Below are positions 1-10,584 of a stretch of DNA of 64,000 nucleotides, piece by piece. Numbering within the stretch: the stretch's first letter is position 1; each line of letters starts with the position of its first letter. The stretch spans positions 14,504,826 through 14,568,825 of the forward strand of contig JAUJPP010000005.1 in the NCBI GenBank assembly GCA_030562195.1. The letters are read 5' to 3'. The stretch is from Nipponacmea schrenckii (Eukaryota > Mollusca > Gastropoda > Lottiidae). Position numbers and translations under genes: made by a program. A model generated the notes under the pieces. It had not been told where the DNA came from, searched no databases, and saw nothing but the letters and a program-made list of their open reading frames with translations.

Positions 1-949
1 TTTAGATGGATCATTGGCCATTGGTAATTGGCTGTAACAGTCATTCAAATCTTGACCAAACTAAGTATGCCTTATTGATTGGATCTTAAATGAGTTTGGT
101 TTGTAGCAAGAAACGTTAAATTAACAGTTTATGAAAATAAAGAATTTATTTCAGTTGAACTTTTATACAAATTTTAGAGAGAATGTTAAAAGATTTGGAT
201 CAGACAGAGAGATGGAGATACCTTCTTGAAGATGTTGTTGGGGAATATAATGACAGTTTCATAATAATTATAGAAAGGTATCATTACTATGTACAATTGT
301 ATTTTTTGATAGATTTATGGTTATAAATTAAACTCTCATCTTCATATTTTTACTTTCTTGCTATTATGTTGAAGTCAAAATATTGACAATTGCCAAAAAA
401 AAAAAGCTGTCCTGATGAGTATTATGTTTTCATCATAAGGTTTCTTTGCCAATTTTAAATATATTCTTTTTTAATCACAGGGAAGAGAATCAACAACACA
501 ACAGTATGTTTTTGGGAGAAAATTAGTGAGATGATATGTGATTATTGTTTGTTTGCTTCTTCAACAACACAAAGGTAAGTTTGGTTACCGACAAGAAAAT
601 TGGTGACAGCAAATCGGTCACATGGACTGTTAAATCGTTCTTGGTTATGTCGATGTTAAACCGCCAACAGGCAAATTATTGTGTACTTTGGCTACAGAGT
701 GAAAAAGTTCAGATCATTTGGTCACAAAGTTCATTTATCATTGGCCATCATTATTTGATCAGAGCATCACAGTGAGTCATTTACTGATCACAAATGCATA
801 CTAAGGTCTGAAAATAATTCCTAGCTGTTAGTCCATGTGCTTGTTGTGTTTGATATATTTTGTAGACACTGTATCAAACTGCTAATTGACTTTGAGTCTT
901 GTAACCATTTTCTGACTGAACCTTTAATTATTCTTATCTCTGCATGTAG
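1..949. other. AT-rich stretch, no gene seen
   Basis: No open frame here shows a recognisable domain or a convincing exon. The longest frame (545-775, plus) is 76 codons with no family features. Scattered copies of a word like TTGGTCACAAA/TGATCA occur near 40-70 and 700-780 and look like outlying pieces of the degenerate repeat that follows. Confidence 0.5.
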
Positions 950-1240
950 GTACCCTAATGTGACTAAATATTAACCTCGTGACCAAATTACTGTCATCAA
1001 TTTCATTTTTTAACCGAATAATTCTAATCAACTTACCAAATTACTTACTGATCTTATGTTCAAATTGCTGTGATCAATTTACCTTGTGACAAAATTACCT
1101 TTGTGACCATATCGCTGTGATCAATTTACTATTTGACCAATTACTGTGATCAATTAACTTTGAAACCAAATTATTTCGACTTTGTCCAAATTTCTTAAGT
1201 TACTTTGTGACCATACTAAAGTGATCAGTTTACCTAATTG
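950..1240. repeat. Degenerate minisatellite of about 30 bp
   Basis: The segment is made of imperfect repeats of a unit resembling GTGACCAAATTACTGTGATC followed by AATTTACC. At least seven diverged copies can be read by eye. No coding function is implied. Confidence 0.6.
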
Positions 1241-1433
1241 AGATAAAATAAATTATTATTTTTCCAGAAAAAAATGGTGATTACAGAAAGAACCAAGCAA
1301 CAACATTTTACAAGGATAACAACTGGAACCGACTGACTGTGCTATAGAAATGAAACAAAATGAATGGAGTTTTACTCCTACTCTTCTGTGTCTGTGCTTT
1401 GGAATCTCACACGGGTCAATGTTAGAATTGTCC

Positions 1434-4400
1434 CAATGGGGAACCAAACTCGCGAGTTGTCTTTCCTTGATGTAGGGGGCGCGTCGACTATTGCGGTCCT
1501 AAAGCGTTGTGTGCAATTATGGCCGACTATGTAAATAGTAAGCGTGATTTTGGTTTATGGGACCTATCTAAACTTTGAAAAGGAACTAAAATCTAAAATA
1601 GGGGAGGTTTCTGGTAGAAAAAACATTAAACCAAAAGTTACAATCAGTTTTACCCGTCGGCTAAGCTTCGAACGAATACGTCCGCTGAAAGTTTGTGAGA
1701 ATCGAAAGTAGACCTAGTCAAGTGACAGCCGGGGTTTGGACAAATTTCCTTCGCGACTGTCGTTTGTTGATTATTGGAGTTGAAAAATACTTGAAATCTT
1801 AATGATAATCTTAGATAATCATTGTTTTAGCCCAGACAAGACAAATGGTAACTATGTATGATTGTAGGCATGATTCAATAGGCCTAGGCTAATACTATTA
1901 ATACTAGGCCTACCGTATGCTAACTACGGTGGTCTTCTAGTTCTACTGACCGGTCTACTGCCCGGACTGATACAGTTCTAGGCTAGTGCTTAATGAATTT
2001 TCCTCACGTCACAAGTAATCAAAATATAACTGTCAATTAATTTCCATTCTCAAAGAATGGCTTCTACTTTAGGGTCTATAGAAATATAAAGTTTTAAAAT
2101 TTTCCCATGGCATTGAACATATTACCCTACAAATCATAGAAATTTTTAGAGAAAATGAACCACATTTCAAAATATTTTTTTATTGTTGCCATTTTAAAAA
2201 CCTTTTTAAGTCAATCTAAGGCTATCAGAATTATTTTTGTGGCCACACACTAGGCTAGGCCTACCTATATTAATATGATAGGCCTTGTAGTTCTAATCTT
2301 ATTTGTATCATTGAAATATTAACCTCAAAACAAGTTTAGATTGTCTTAAGGTTTTGAAAATGCCAACCATGGCCATTTAAGTTATAATTGGAAAATTGGA
2401 AATATGGTTTTATAGAGGGGAATTTCAGACTGAAATTTGGATCCAACTCACAGTTTGTAGGCAAAGAGGGAAATGTGTTCTTTAAGGACCCAAAAACACA
2501 TTCTGAGTATATATTTAGGGCACAATGTAATCAGTGAGGCTAGTTGAGTATTTTGGTTTGATTTATGGTAATACTAGCCCTAGATCTAATATTTTCCTTT
2601 GCGCTTCACTTAAAAGAAATTCAAAACTTAATTCTTCCAAAATTATGTCGAAAATTTCCTTCAGTTCAAGTAGGATTTCAACCTATTAGTTCTGTGGTTG
2701 AATTGTTAAAAATTTAAAGATTACAACAGTTTTCTTTTTTAGGGTTGTATTTATTGACAGAAATAAAAATCTTGAACATAGGTATTGGAAAAAAATATTT
2801 ATTGGTAACTCCAAATTATGACATTTACAAAGATATCAATACTGACATCAAATTTACTCTACTGAAATAAGAAGCAACCCACTGCTGTCTTGAACAATTT
2901 GAAAAGAAACTTGACAATGATGCACAAAAATCCTACACGAATAGTTTTCTGAAGTATTTGAGGCTAACATCAACAGACTTTTTTTTTTTTTAAATCAGAA
3001 TGCCGAGCAGAAATGAAAATAGTGATGGCAATCATAACGCGCCAACTTTTATAATGGCAGTCGATTTGTCTGGGAGGTTGACAAGAGTAATCAATGAATT
3101 AAAGATTTTTCATGATATTAATCAAAGTTCATCCTTGGGTGATAAGGAACACTCACACCAAGTTTCATCTGTTGTTTTTTCAGACCACTGGAAAACTGAT
3201 GGAACAGATACAGGTTTTCCTGACATCTCAAAGGAATTGTTCCTGAAAAAAGAATATATAATCATAAGGTCATGATTTGTAGAAATAAAGTATAAACTTA
3301 CATGCAGTTCCTTTCAAGCAGCAGTATTTTTCAATTCACAAAAACACACTAGCTAGTATTCAACAAAGAAATAAAAGAAAACTGTTGTCATGGAAGCAAA
3401 TATGAGATTGGATGCACTCATAGACTTTCACAACAGCCTAATTGCTGTGGGTTTTTTTTCAGTTTAGCCTCTGGTAACAGTTAATGAGGTCAGTTGACCA
3501 AATGCCTATTTTGTAAAATTGAATGTTTAAAAAAATGTGTAAAATACAAAAAACTTTTAACTCACCTAAATATGTTAACCTGTGTTTTTAACTATGGCCT
3601 TTGCCCACAAGACTGGCATGAGTTACCTGAAAAAAAGAAATGAAACAAGCAGAACAGAACAAAAATCATTTTAGGAAAAAAAAAATCAACATCAGGGCTT
3701 CATTATTAGCATCCAAATTTTTTCATATTCTTTTTAAAAATGTTCATCAGAATAGATTACATGTACAAGAAAGATAAGTATAATATATACCGAATTATAG
3801 GCATAATAATGGATTATTTTAAAAAATGAAACGCACTTTCATAATGTAAACTGATAATCTTAAAATGCATTTCAATCTTCAACACATCTTAATTCTTAGT
3901 ATGTCTATATATTCATAGGATGAATGAATGAAAATTTCAAACACACTTCCTTAAAAGAAATGTCCAGTAAAAATAAACCCACTTATTAGAATTAAAATTA
4001 TCAGTAATATCATAGGCCTCATAAATTAATTTGTAGATCAAAGGCAAACTAGGCCATTATAAGACAATATGGAGAGGCTTAGTAAAACATTGCTGTCAGT
4101 GATCAGACAGTTGCCACAAAACACTACTCATTTCATCCATGGTTTTCAAAGAATATAGACATACTAATACAATGACAACTATTTCAAAATTACAAAAGGA
4201 AACTTATCTAATAAAGCAAACACTTGCTGGAGGACGTAAATTCCACTCCTTTCCATTCCTTGCACTTCGCAGACGACACTGGACGAAGTGGGCCACAGTG
4301 TATCTCCTTTCAAAGATTTCCGCCTGCTTACGGCCACAATTCACTGTTTCCGACGAATATTTTCAGTGGGAAACAAAAATCCTCCCCTCTTCGAACATCC

Positions 4401-4545
4401 CGGAACACAATAACAAGTTACAGGCATGATTCACGATCGCGTATTAGTGGAAGTATGGCTGTCAGTAAGCGTGATGTCGACTTCCGGGACCCTAGTCGGT
4501 GGCGCCATCTTCAGGGGCAGATAATTTGAGTTTGGTTCCCCATTG
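1434..4545. other. Segment bounded by an 18-bp perfect inverted repeat
   Basis: The word CAATGGGGAACCAAACTC occurs at 1434-1451, and its exact reverse complement at 4528-4545. Matching ends about 3.1 kb apart look like short terminal inverted repeats of a DNA transposon. However, the bases just outside do not form an obvious target-site duplication, and the match stops at 18 bp. I see no transposase inside. The frame at 3000-3275 (plus, 91 aa) has no recognised domain. 4224-4530 is locally CpG-richer and holds an AAGATGGCGCC-like (YY1-like) word near its right end. A non-autonomous element or a chance or promoter-derived repeat are both possible. Confidence 0.35.
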
Positions 4546-5130
4546 ATTACCCAATAAAGAAAGTATTACAAGTAATGAATTGTGACCACTGTTCTAGGCC
4601 TACAGAGACAGCAGAATTTTTGGTGACAATATTATTTCTGTTTACTAATTTGTATTTATAAAATTTTTAATAAGATTAAAAAAAATCTTTGAAATAAATT
4701 GGGTTTTTTTGTTTTAATCAAAATAAAAAGTTAGCATTTATGAAGAATCAGATGTTATAATAAATAAAATTCAGAATTCTCCTATAGAAAAATATAGCCG
4801 TGTTTTAAACTACTGAACTATGAAGTGTCTAGTGTCATTAATATTAATTAATGAAAAAAAAAATCAAGAGTAAACACATACCATAAACTATTATTGAAAA
4901 TGAAATTTGTAACAATAAATTTTCACATTGTGAGGTTAAATCAAAGTTAAAGATCAATTATGTACCTTTCTCTATTTATGTTTTTTCATATTTTCTTCCT
5001 TCTTTATTCCTATGTCTATTTTTCTTTTCTACACTTTCAAATCAATGTAACTATAACCCTCTCAAACTTATACCCCAATATGATGATATATGTACCAAAA
5101 GGATGTTTTTTAAACAACGATATATTCAGA

Positions 5131-5364
5131 TGACTACTATAAATTACTGTCAGTCAATGTTAGAGGTTTAAGAAAATTAAAATAAAAGGCTTAAAGTCTT
5201 TAATTGGATTAAAGATCAGAACTATGATATAACCCTAACCCAGGAAACACACAGCTGTTTGTCGGATGAAAATATATGGGAAAAGGAATGGGGAGGCAAA
5301 ACATTCTTTTCACACAAAAAAACAAACTCAGCAGGCACTGCTATATTTTTTAAACCATCATTAG
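5131..5364 (+). pseudogene. LINE endonuclease N-terminal fragment, frameshifted
   Basis: Read in shifting frames, this stretch encodes the start of an APE-type LINE endonuclease: a KLLSVNVRGLR start, a TLTQETH box (normally LQETH) and a NSAGTAIFFKP box. These parallel the CRGL, LQDTH and NSRGTAIL boxes of the ORF2 that starts at 6225. Stops and frameshifts break it. It continues into the frame at 5365, so endonuclease sequence sits upstream of ORF1-type sequence in this family. The same arrangement is present in the minus-strand copy. Confidence 0.6.
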
Positions 5365-5844
5365 ATGTTAAGTAGTCTATGTGATATCAATGGTTATTTC
5401 AATATTGTCCCAGTGGAAGTACAAAATAATATTTTTATATTAATCAACATCTATAGTCCAATACCAGATTTAGAAGAAGAAAGCTTGGAAGAAAGCCAAA
5501 TTCTGATTGGAAATGCTCACAGGTTACCGAAGAATCCTGACCATGCTAAATCTGGTAATAGTATGTTTTCAAACTCTCCTCAGGCTATCATTGTAAAGTT
5601 TTTGCGAATTGCAGATCGAAACAATATTCTGTCAAAAGCCCATGGACTACAAAAGGGCAAATCAATTAGAACTGATATTCCAACGGCGCTAAAGAAACAA
5701 AGATCAATTCTAGGCAATATTGCTTACCAATTGCGTAAAAAGTCAATGCAGACCAGAATGATTGAAACCTACAAAAGTGTGTGGTTAGAATCAAGGAAAG
5801 ACAAAAACTCTAAATGGGTAAAATATGTACCAGAAGATAAATGA
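5365..5844 (+). CDS. Chimeric LINE ORF1-like protein (endonuclease fragment plus ORF1 C-terminal part)
   Basis: The 159-residue frame falls into two parts. Residues 1-35 read like the middle of a LINE endonuclease, ending in LINIYSPIPD, which parallels LINIYGPNND of the ORF2 in the same element. Residues 40-159 resemble the RRM and C-terminal domain of an L1-type ORF1 RNA-binding protein: IIVKFLRIADRNNILSKA, then a basic stretch with many Lys and Arg. The family protein normally binds element RNA as a trimer through an N-terminal coiled coil, which is absent here. The minus-strand copy (17399-17878) is identical except for Gly/Arg in the AH-G/R-LQKG segment. Whether the protein is made is unknown. 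Confidence 0.6.
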   Translation: MLSSLCDINGYFNIVPVEVQNNIFILINIYSPIPDLEEESLEESQILIGNAHRLPKNPDHAKSGNSMFSNSPQAIIVKFLRIADRNNILSKAHGLQKGKSIRTDIPTALKKQRSILGNIAYQLRKKSMQTRMIETYKSVWLESRKDKNSKWVKYVPEDK

Positions 5845-6224
5845 AACTTGTAAACTAATCTCTATTTAGATTCTAGGATTTAAGATAAAGTATGTTCAGT
5901 TTTGTAGTTTAGAAACGAAGTCCATTTCCGTGTTCCTAGAACACTCAAGAAATGAGGTAAAACAAATACTATCAATTTGTTTATTTATATTAAAGGCTTA
6001 TAGTCCTTTTCACCATACCCAATCAGTTTGGATCGCAACATATCCGATTTTTCATGTTGGGTAAAAACATAATATTATAAAGACTCAAAAGAGGGGGAGA
6101 GGGGGGAATGTTTGTATAATGTTTGTATACATGTTTATGTCTTTCAATATGCTTTACTTGTGTGTGAATGTGTGTGTATGCTCAATTACTGTCTATTTTA
6201 ATCATTTAACAAAGTTCAACTGTT

Positions 6225-6668
6225 ATGACTAATTTCAAAATCTTATCTTTAAACTGTAGAGGATTAGGAGATGTTTCTAAGAGAAAAGATGTTTTTGACA
6301 TGCTACAGGAAAAAAAATTTAACATTTACTGTCTTCAGGATACCCATTTCCAAGAAAAAGACATCAACGCTATAAAATGTCAGTGGGGTTCTGAGTGTTA
6401 TTTTAGTTTAGGTACCTCCAACTCTAGAGGTACTGCTATTCTTTTAAATCAAAATTTTGAATATAAGGTAGTCAAAAGTATTAAAGATAACATAGGAAAC
6501 TTAATAGCATTAGAAATCATTGTTGAAAATCTTTTTAAATTTATGCTAATTAATATATATGGTCCTAATAACGACTCACCAAGCTTTTTCAAAAAAATTG
6601 ATAATATACTAAGCGAATCTGAGTGTGACTTTAAGATTATTGTAGGGGATTGGAATCTTGTTCAAGAT
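6225..6668 (+). CDS. LINE ORF2, endonuclease domain, truncated by gap
   Basis: This is the N-terminal 148 residues of a LINE ORF2 polyprotein. Visible apurinic-endonuclease boxes are SLNCRGLG near residue 8, LQDTHF near 37, NSRGTAILL near 66, LINIYGPN near 108 and VGDWNLVQD at the end (the catalytic Asp/Asn loop). It is the same sequence as the first 148 residues of 15954-17018 on the minus strand. The frame then enters the run of N and cannot be followed, so any continuation through the gap is meaningless. Confidence 0.85.
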
Positions 6669-7168
6669 NNNNNNNNNNNNNNNNNNNNNNNNNNNNNNNN
6701 NNNNNNNNNNNNNNNNNNNNNNNNNNNNNNNNNNNNNNNNNNNNNNNNNNNNNNNNNNNNNNNNNNNNNNNNNNNNNNNNNNNNNNNNNNNNNNNNNNNN
6801 NNNNNNNNNNNNNNNNNNNNNNNNNNNNNNNNNNNNNNNNNNNNNNNNNNNNNNNNNNNNNNNNNNNNNNNNNNNNNNNNNNNNNNNNNNNNNNNNNNNN
6901 NNNNNNNNNNNNNNNNNNNNNNNNNNNNNNNNNNNNNNNNNNNNNNNNNNNNNNNNNNNNNNNNNNNNNNNNNNNNNNNNNNNNNNNNNNNNNNNNNNNN
7001 NNNNNNNNNNNNNNNNNNNNNNNNNNNNNNNNNNNNNNNNNNNNNNNNNNNNNNNNNNNNNNNNNNNNNNNNNNNNNNNNNNNNNNNNNNNNNNNNNNNN
7101 NNNNNNNNNNNNNNNNNNNNNNNNNNNNNNNNNNNNNNNNNNNNNNNNNNNNNNNNNNNNNNNNNNNN
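6669..7168. other. Assembly gap (500 N)
   Basis: A run of exactly 500 N is a conventional placeholder for a gap of unknown length. It joins a LINE on the left to a Polinton-like fragment on the right, so adjacency of the two is not proven. Confidence 0.99.
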
Positions 7169-7950
7169 TCGATTGTTGGGGTTATTACTGGCACGTATAA
7201 TTGGATATCGGTTATTTCTAATTTAGCATTTGAATTGTTTTCTCCAAAAAATATTCTATCGTTATTTATTAATCTTTGAAGATGGATTTTGAAGGGTAGA
7301 CCAATGTACACTTTCCTGTGCTCAAGTAATCCAAAGAGGGGATATAAATTCGAGTTTATGTACGAACCCCAGCTATTTCTATCAATAGGTTTATTGTAAA
7401 ATACAACCCTCTGTTTATAACCTTCATTATTTTGAAATTTGGTTATATTGATCAAATTGTTAACACTAGCTCTAACTGCTGCCTGGTTGGCGTCTGCTGC
7501 TACATTTTCTTGTTGAGATTGTATTTCCCCATCTCCCGTGTCTGGCATCCAACCCGATGCCGTTGTATAATTTTTTGGATATAAAAGAGTTTTAAGCATT
7601 GTGTCAAACTCACCTGGGTGTTTGATTGTTTCAATTATATTTGAGCCAGCTTCTAAAACCATTTCGCTAAATAAAGAGGGGAAGAAATTGTTCTCTAATG
7701 TTACCTTCTGTTGGGGAAAACGATTTTGATTGGGGGCGCCATCTTTAATTTTGAAATCACAGCGGAAGTAAGCATCGGAAAGAAGTAACCAATTGGACAA
7801 CGAATTGATTTCAAATGTGACTCTACATCCGTCATTAATCTGAGATTTGGACCCAACAGTTGGAGATATAATGATGTAGTCTTCTTTTTTCTTATTGAAT
7901 GTATATTCTATTGGTTCATAAAGTTGAAAGATCGGGTCTAGTTTTGCCAT
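7169..7950 (-). CDS. Polinton/adintovirus-like major capsid protein, C-terminus lost in gap
   Basis: About 260 residues are readable from an ATG on the minus strand, and the rest lies in the gap. The protein has no membrane segment and is rich in alternating hydrophobic beta-strand-like runs. An early segment (WLLLSDAYFRCDFKI near residues 53-67) and later strands fit a double jelly-roll capsid protein of Polintons/Mavericks and related adintoviruses, which form the virion shell. The small gene immediately upstream on the same strand (24-bp spacing) fits such a structural cluster. No frameshift is visible in the sequenced part. The family call is by eye and could be wrong at family level. Confidence 0.55.
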
Positions 7951-7973
7951 TTTTACATAACAGCATTCAGGCC

Positions 7974-8288
7974 TTATCCCAACACCTTAAATCCTTGGCC
8001 TTGTTTCGCTTTTTGTCTAAGTTCTCTTATTTTGCGCAATTCATCTAATTCATTTTTTTGTTGGACAGAGTTGCTAATTGAACTCGCTGTCTGCCCGACT
8101 GATGAAATCGCTTTTGCCTCCGAGGATATAAGGTCTTTGTTTCTAGTTTCAAAGGATGTTACCTTTGGTATAAGGGACATCAATCCAGAGAAGAAACCAC
8201 CTCCAGTGTAATTGAACTTTTCCTTTTCATGCTTTAAAATCAATCTCATATTTTTAATATAGTAGATTTTATAGAAGAAATGCAACAA
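7974..8288 (-). CDS. Small Gly-rich and helical protein next to capsid gene, possible minor virion protein
   Basis: The frame is 104 residues from the first Met, or 91 from Met14, which I find more likely because residues 1-13 are a Phe/Tyr-rich run unlike the rest. It contains a glycine-rich hydrophobic patch (TGGGFFSGLMSLIP), then a polar helical segment rich in Ser, Glu, Lys and Arg, ending KQGQGFKVLG. Short proteins with a glycine-hydrophobic patch next to the capsid gene are known in Polintons and adintoviruses as putative membrane-active or minor capsid components. That role is inferred from position and composition only. It would be cotranscribed with the capsid gene, 23 bp downstream. 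Confidence 0.4.
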   Translation of the reverse strand: MLHFFYKIYYIKNMRLILKHEKEKFNYTGGGFFSGLMSLIPKVTSFETRNKDLISSEAKAISSVGQTASSISNSVQQKNELDELRKIRELRQKAKQGQGFKVLG

Positions 8289-8950
8289 AAGAATTTTATT
8301 ACAAAATCAATGTATAATAATAACATTACAATTATAAATACATTCTCTTCAAAGGTTCATAATCAATACTCTATTTAAAAACACATTATCATAAATAGGT
8401 ATTAATTGTTTTCTCAACTGCGCATGATCGAAACCGCTCCTGTAGGACCGGTCGTTAGTTACCAACTGTTGTTATGTTGTTAGGTATAACTGCGCAGGTA
8501 GGAAGTTTCACAGGTAATTAACTTTTATCGATCAAACACGTGTACCATTATACTGTATTATTATTTTATTGTCACATCTGTGACACCATGGGACTCGAGC
8601 ATACCATTTACAATTGGGTCTCATAGTTCCTAGGCATGAGAAAAAGAATCTATACAGAAAATTAAGATTGAATTACTCTTCGTGGCGTATTCGGGTGGTA
8701 AGATTTAAGCCCAATTTTCAATGGGGGGCTCGCTTGTCGATCTGGACCTCGATACAAGATTCTGGCAAATGAAAAAATGAGATAGGTAAAATACCTTTAT
8801 TCTATCTGCCCTGTTCATTATCATAGACACCAGCCTTATCATGGCATAAGTGATGTATTCTTAATATCTTGACTGGAAAATCACGTCAAACTTTTTTTTT
8901 CAAACGAGTTTTATGATAGCGGCGTTGGATGAATACCAAAAGGAGCTTGA
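8289..8950. other. No gene recognised
   Basis: This is the upstream flank of the capsid cluster and of the integrase relic. I see no terminal repeat or open frame that can be assigned. Part of it may belong to the degraded Gypsy element to the right, but the translated pieces are too broken to say. Confidence 0.4.
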
Positions 8951-9209
8951 ATGCAAGATGATAACTCTTTTCAAATTCAAATACTGAGCAACAGCCTCAT
9001 TGAACATGTTTTTACTCACACTAAGACGGCAAGCCGAATTGGTATCAATAGATTTCCTTCATCTGGAACCCTGGAACCAAGCCATTGTGGATACGAATAT
9101 ATATTGGTTGTATGCCCAAGCTTACGCAACTACTAATAAATCTGCTAAAACTGCTCCAAGTAGAATCTTCAACGATTACATTTTACGTTTTGGGTTTCCT
9201 CATCGCATG
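8951..9209 (+). pseudogene. Ty3/Gypsy integrase core, broken
   Basis: Two overlapping frames together show a retroviral-type integrase core. One reads LEPSHCGYEYILVV; the other reads SIDFLHLEP and then YAQAYATTNKSAKTAPSRIF followed by NDYILRFGFPHRM. These are the first catalytic Asp region and following segment typical of metazoan Gypsy integrases. Frame changes between the two halves make it a pseudogene. The homology ends after the Arg-Met where a canonical His-His-Asp would follow. At that point an A/T-rich tail begins that belongs to the LINE inserted on the opposite strand. Confidence 0.8.
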
Positions 9210-9437
9210 TTTTTATAATTTTTATTAAATATATAATAGAATACAAAACATAATATAATATAGTAGAATATAATATACACAATAGAATTATATGGAAATA
9301 AGTATTATATTATGAAAAGAGAAGAGAATATTGATTGGCAAGATTGATAGGATGAGATAAAGAGAAAATAAGAGGACCCCCTGAAGGTAAAAGTATGACC
9401 GAAAATGCACCAAGGACTATTAGAATGATCTAATGAT

Positions 9438-10433
9438 CTAATAGTCAGTCAATGTAAGGTTGTTAAAAAGATCTGGGAGATACTTCCACTTTTCAGCAAG
9501 AACTTTACTATCATTATTAAGTTCAAGTTTAGCTGTTTCTTGTAAAAATGTCGTAAAAGGCCTAATGCATGGAATAACATTATTTGTTTTTGATTTAAAG
9601 ATGAAGAGTTTTGCTAGCAAGATAAGATGATTAATAAAATTAATCTTGAAATCCTCCATATTATGTATAATGTCTTCTTCATAAATACCTAAATGTTTTT
9701 TTGCTGTAGATAGTTGAAGTTTGATATTGTTAAATTTTAGAATTGATTCGACAACAGTCCATATTTTTTGTGAACATTCACAGTAGATGAAGAGGTGTTC
9801 AAAAGTTTCTAAACATGAATTACAAAAATCACACAAGTTTGAGTTAACTAAATTCATTTTAAATAATTTTGTATTTGTGAAAACAATTTGGTGAAGATAC
9901 TTAAACATGAAGGATCGTTGTTTGGAATTAATGCATGTTTTTTTTATCGTTTTAAAAAGTTGTTTCATATTGTTATCTGAAAGCTTTATATTCAACATAT
10001 TTTCCCATTTTGCTAAAACTTGAGGACTTTCAATGTCTGTCTTAAGTATTTTATCATAAATGGTCTTTGTGGTAATGTTTTTCAAATTAGAATTATAAAG
10101 TGTTTTTAAGTTTGTATCTAAAAATTGAGCTGGAGTTATTTTTCCATGATTAGAGTTTTGCAATTCTGCTAATTCCTTTGTGTTCAAACATTTTCCTGCA
10201 CATTTTATATATTTTCTTATATGTAGATCAAAATTTTCTATCTTTGTATTATACACATCACTGATTGTCAATATATTTCTATCTATAAGGTAGTCATCAA
10301 AGAGGTAATTTCCATTCAAAGTACAACTTACGTTGTTCCAAAAAAAAAAATATTCATTATGAAACGATATGGAATTAACCAAGTATTTTCTGTAGAGTAA
10401 ATTAACTTTTTGATCCAGAATAAACTGGAGCAT
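9438..10433 (-). pseudogene. LINE ORF2 C-terminal region with zf-RVT
   Basis: This is a 331-residue open stretch of a LINE polyprotein. Near residues 170-235 it contains the zinc-binding reverse-transcriptase C-terminal domain: SFMFKYLHQIVFTN, then CDFC, then HLFIYCECSQKIW, giving a CxxC...H...C pattern. The flanking sequence is Lys/Asn/Leu-rich as in L1/Tx1 proteins. The ATG used is internal to ORF2, so this is not a complete gene. Upstream reverse-transcriptase fragments lie in other frames. Confidence 0.75.
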
Positions 10434-10584
10434 TTTAGTTGTAATTTCAAATTTATCATTTTTAGTCCACCATTTTCATAATCAAGAGTAACTCGACTCC
10501 TTTTTAACTTATCCATACCATTCCATAAGAATTTAAAAAGTATTGTTTCAATTTGCTTAATGAAATTATTAGAGTAATATAAAA

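Larger units (their letters stand above)
4726..6668 (+). mobile_element. L1/Tx1-like LINE, 5' part, cut by assembly gap
   Basis: This segment is nearly identical, in inverted orientation, to 16575-18524. The match begins abruptly at 4726, at the same LINE position where the other copy begins (18524), so this is probably the true 5' end of the family. It holds an untranslated lead, an endonuclease-like fragment fused to an ORF1-type frame, a spacer with a G-rich GAGGGGGAGAGGGGGG tract, and the start of ORF2. It stops at the first N of the gap, so its 3' part is not assembled. Few substitutions separate the two copies, which suggests recent insertion. Confidence 0.85.

Noticed and set aside
3000..3275. 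91-residue frame starting MPSRNENSDGN
   Set aside because: It has plausible composition but no domain, no repeat copy and no splice signals that I can rely on. Kept only as a note inside the inverted-repeat segment.
6637..7950. 437-residue frame spanning the gap
   Set aside because: More than a third of it is unknown residues from 500 N; only the part right of 7168 is real, and the true distance across the gap is unknown.
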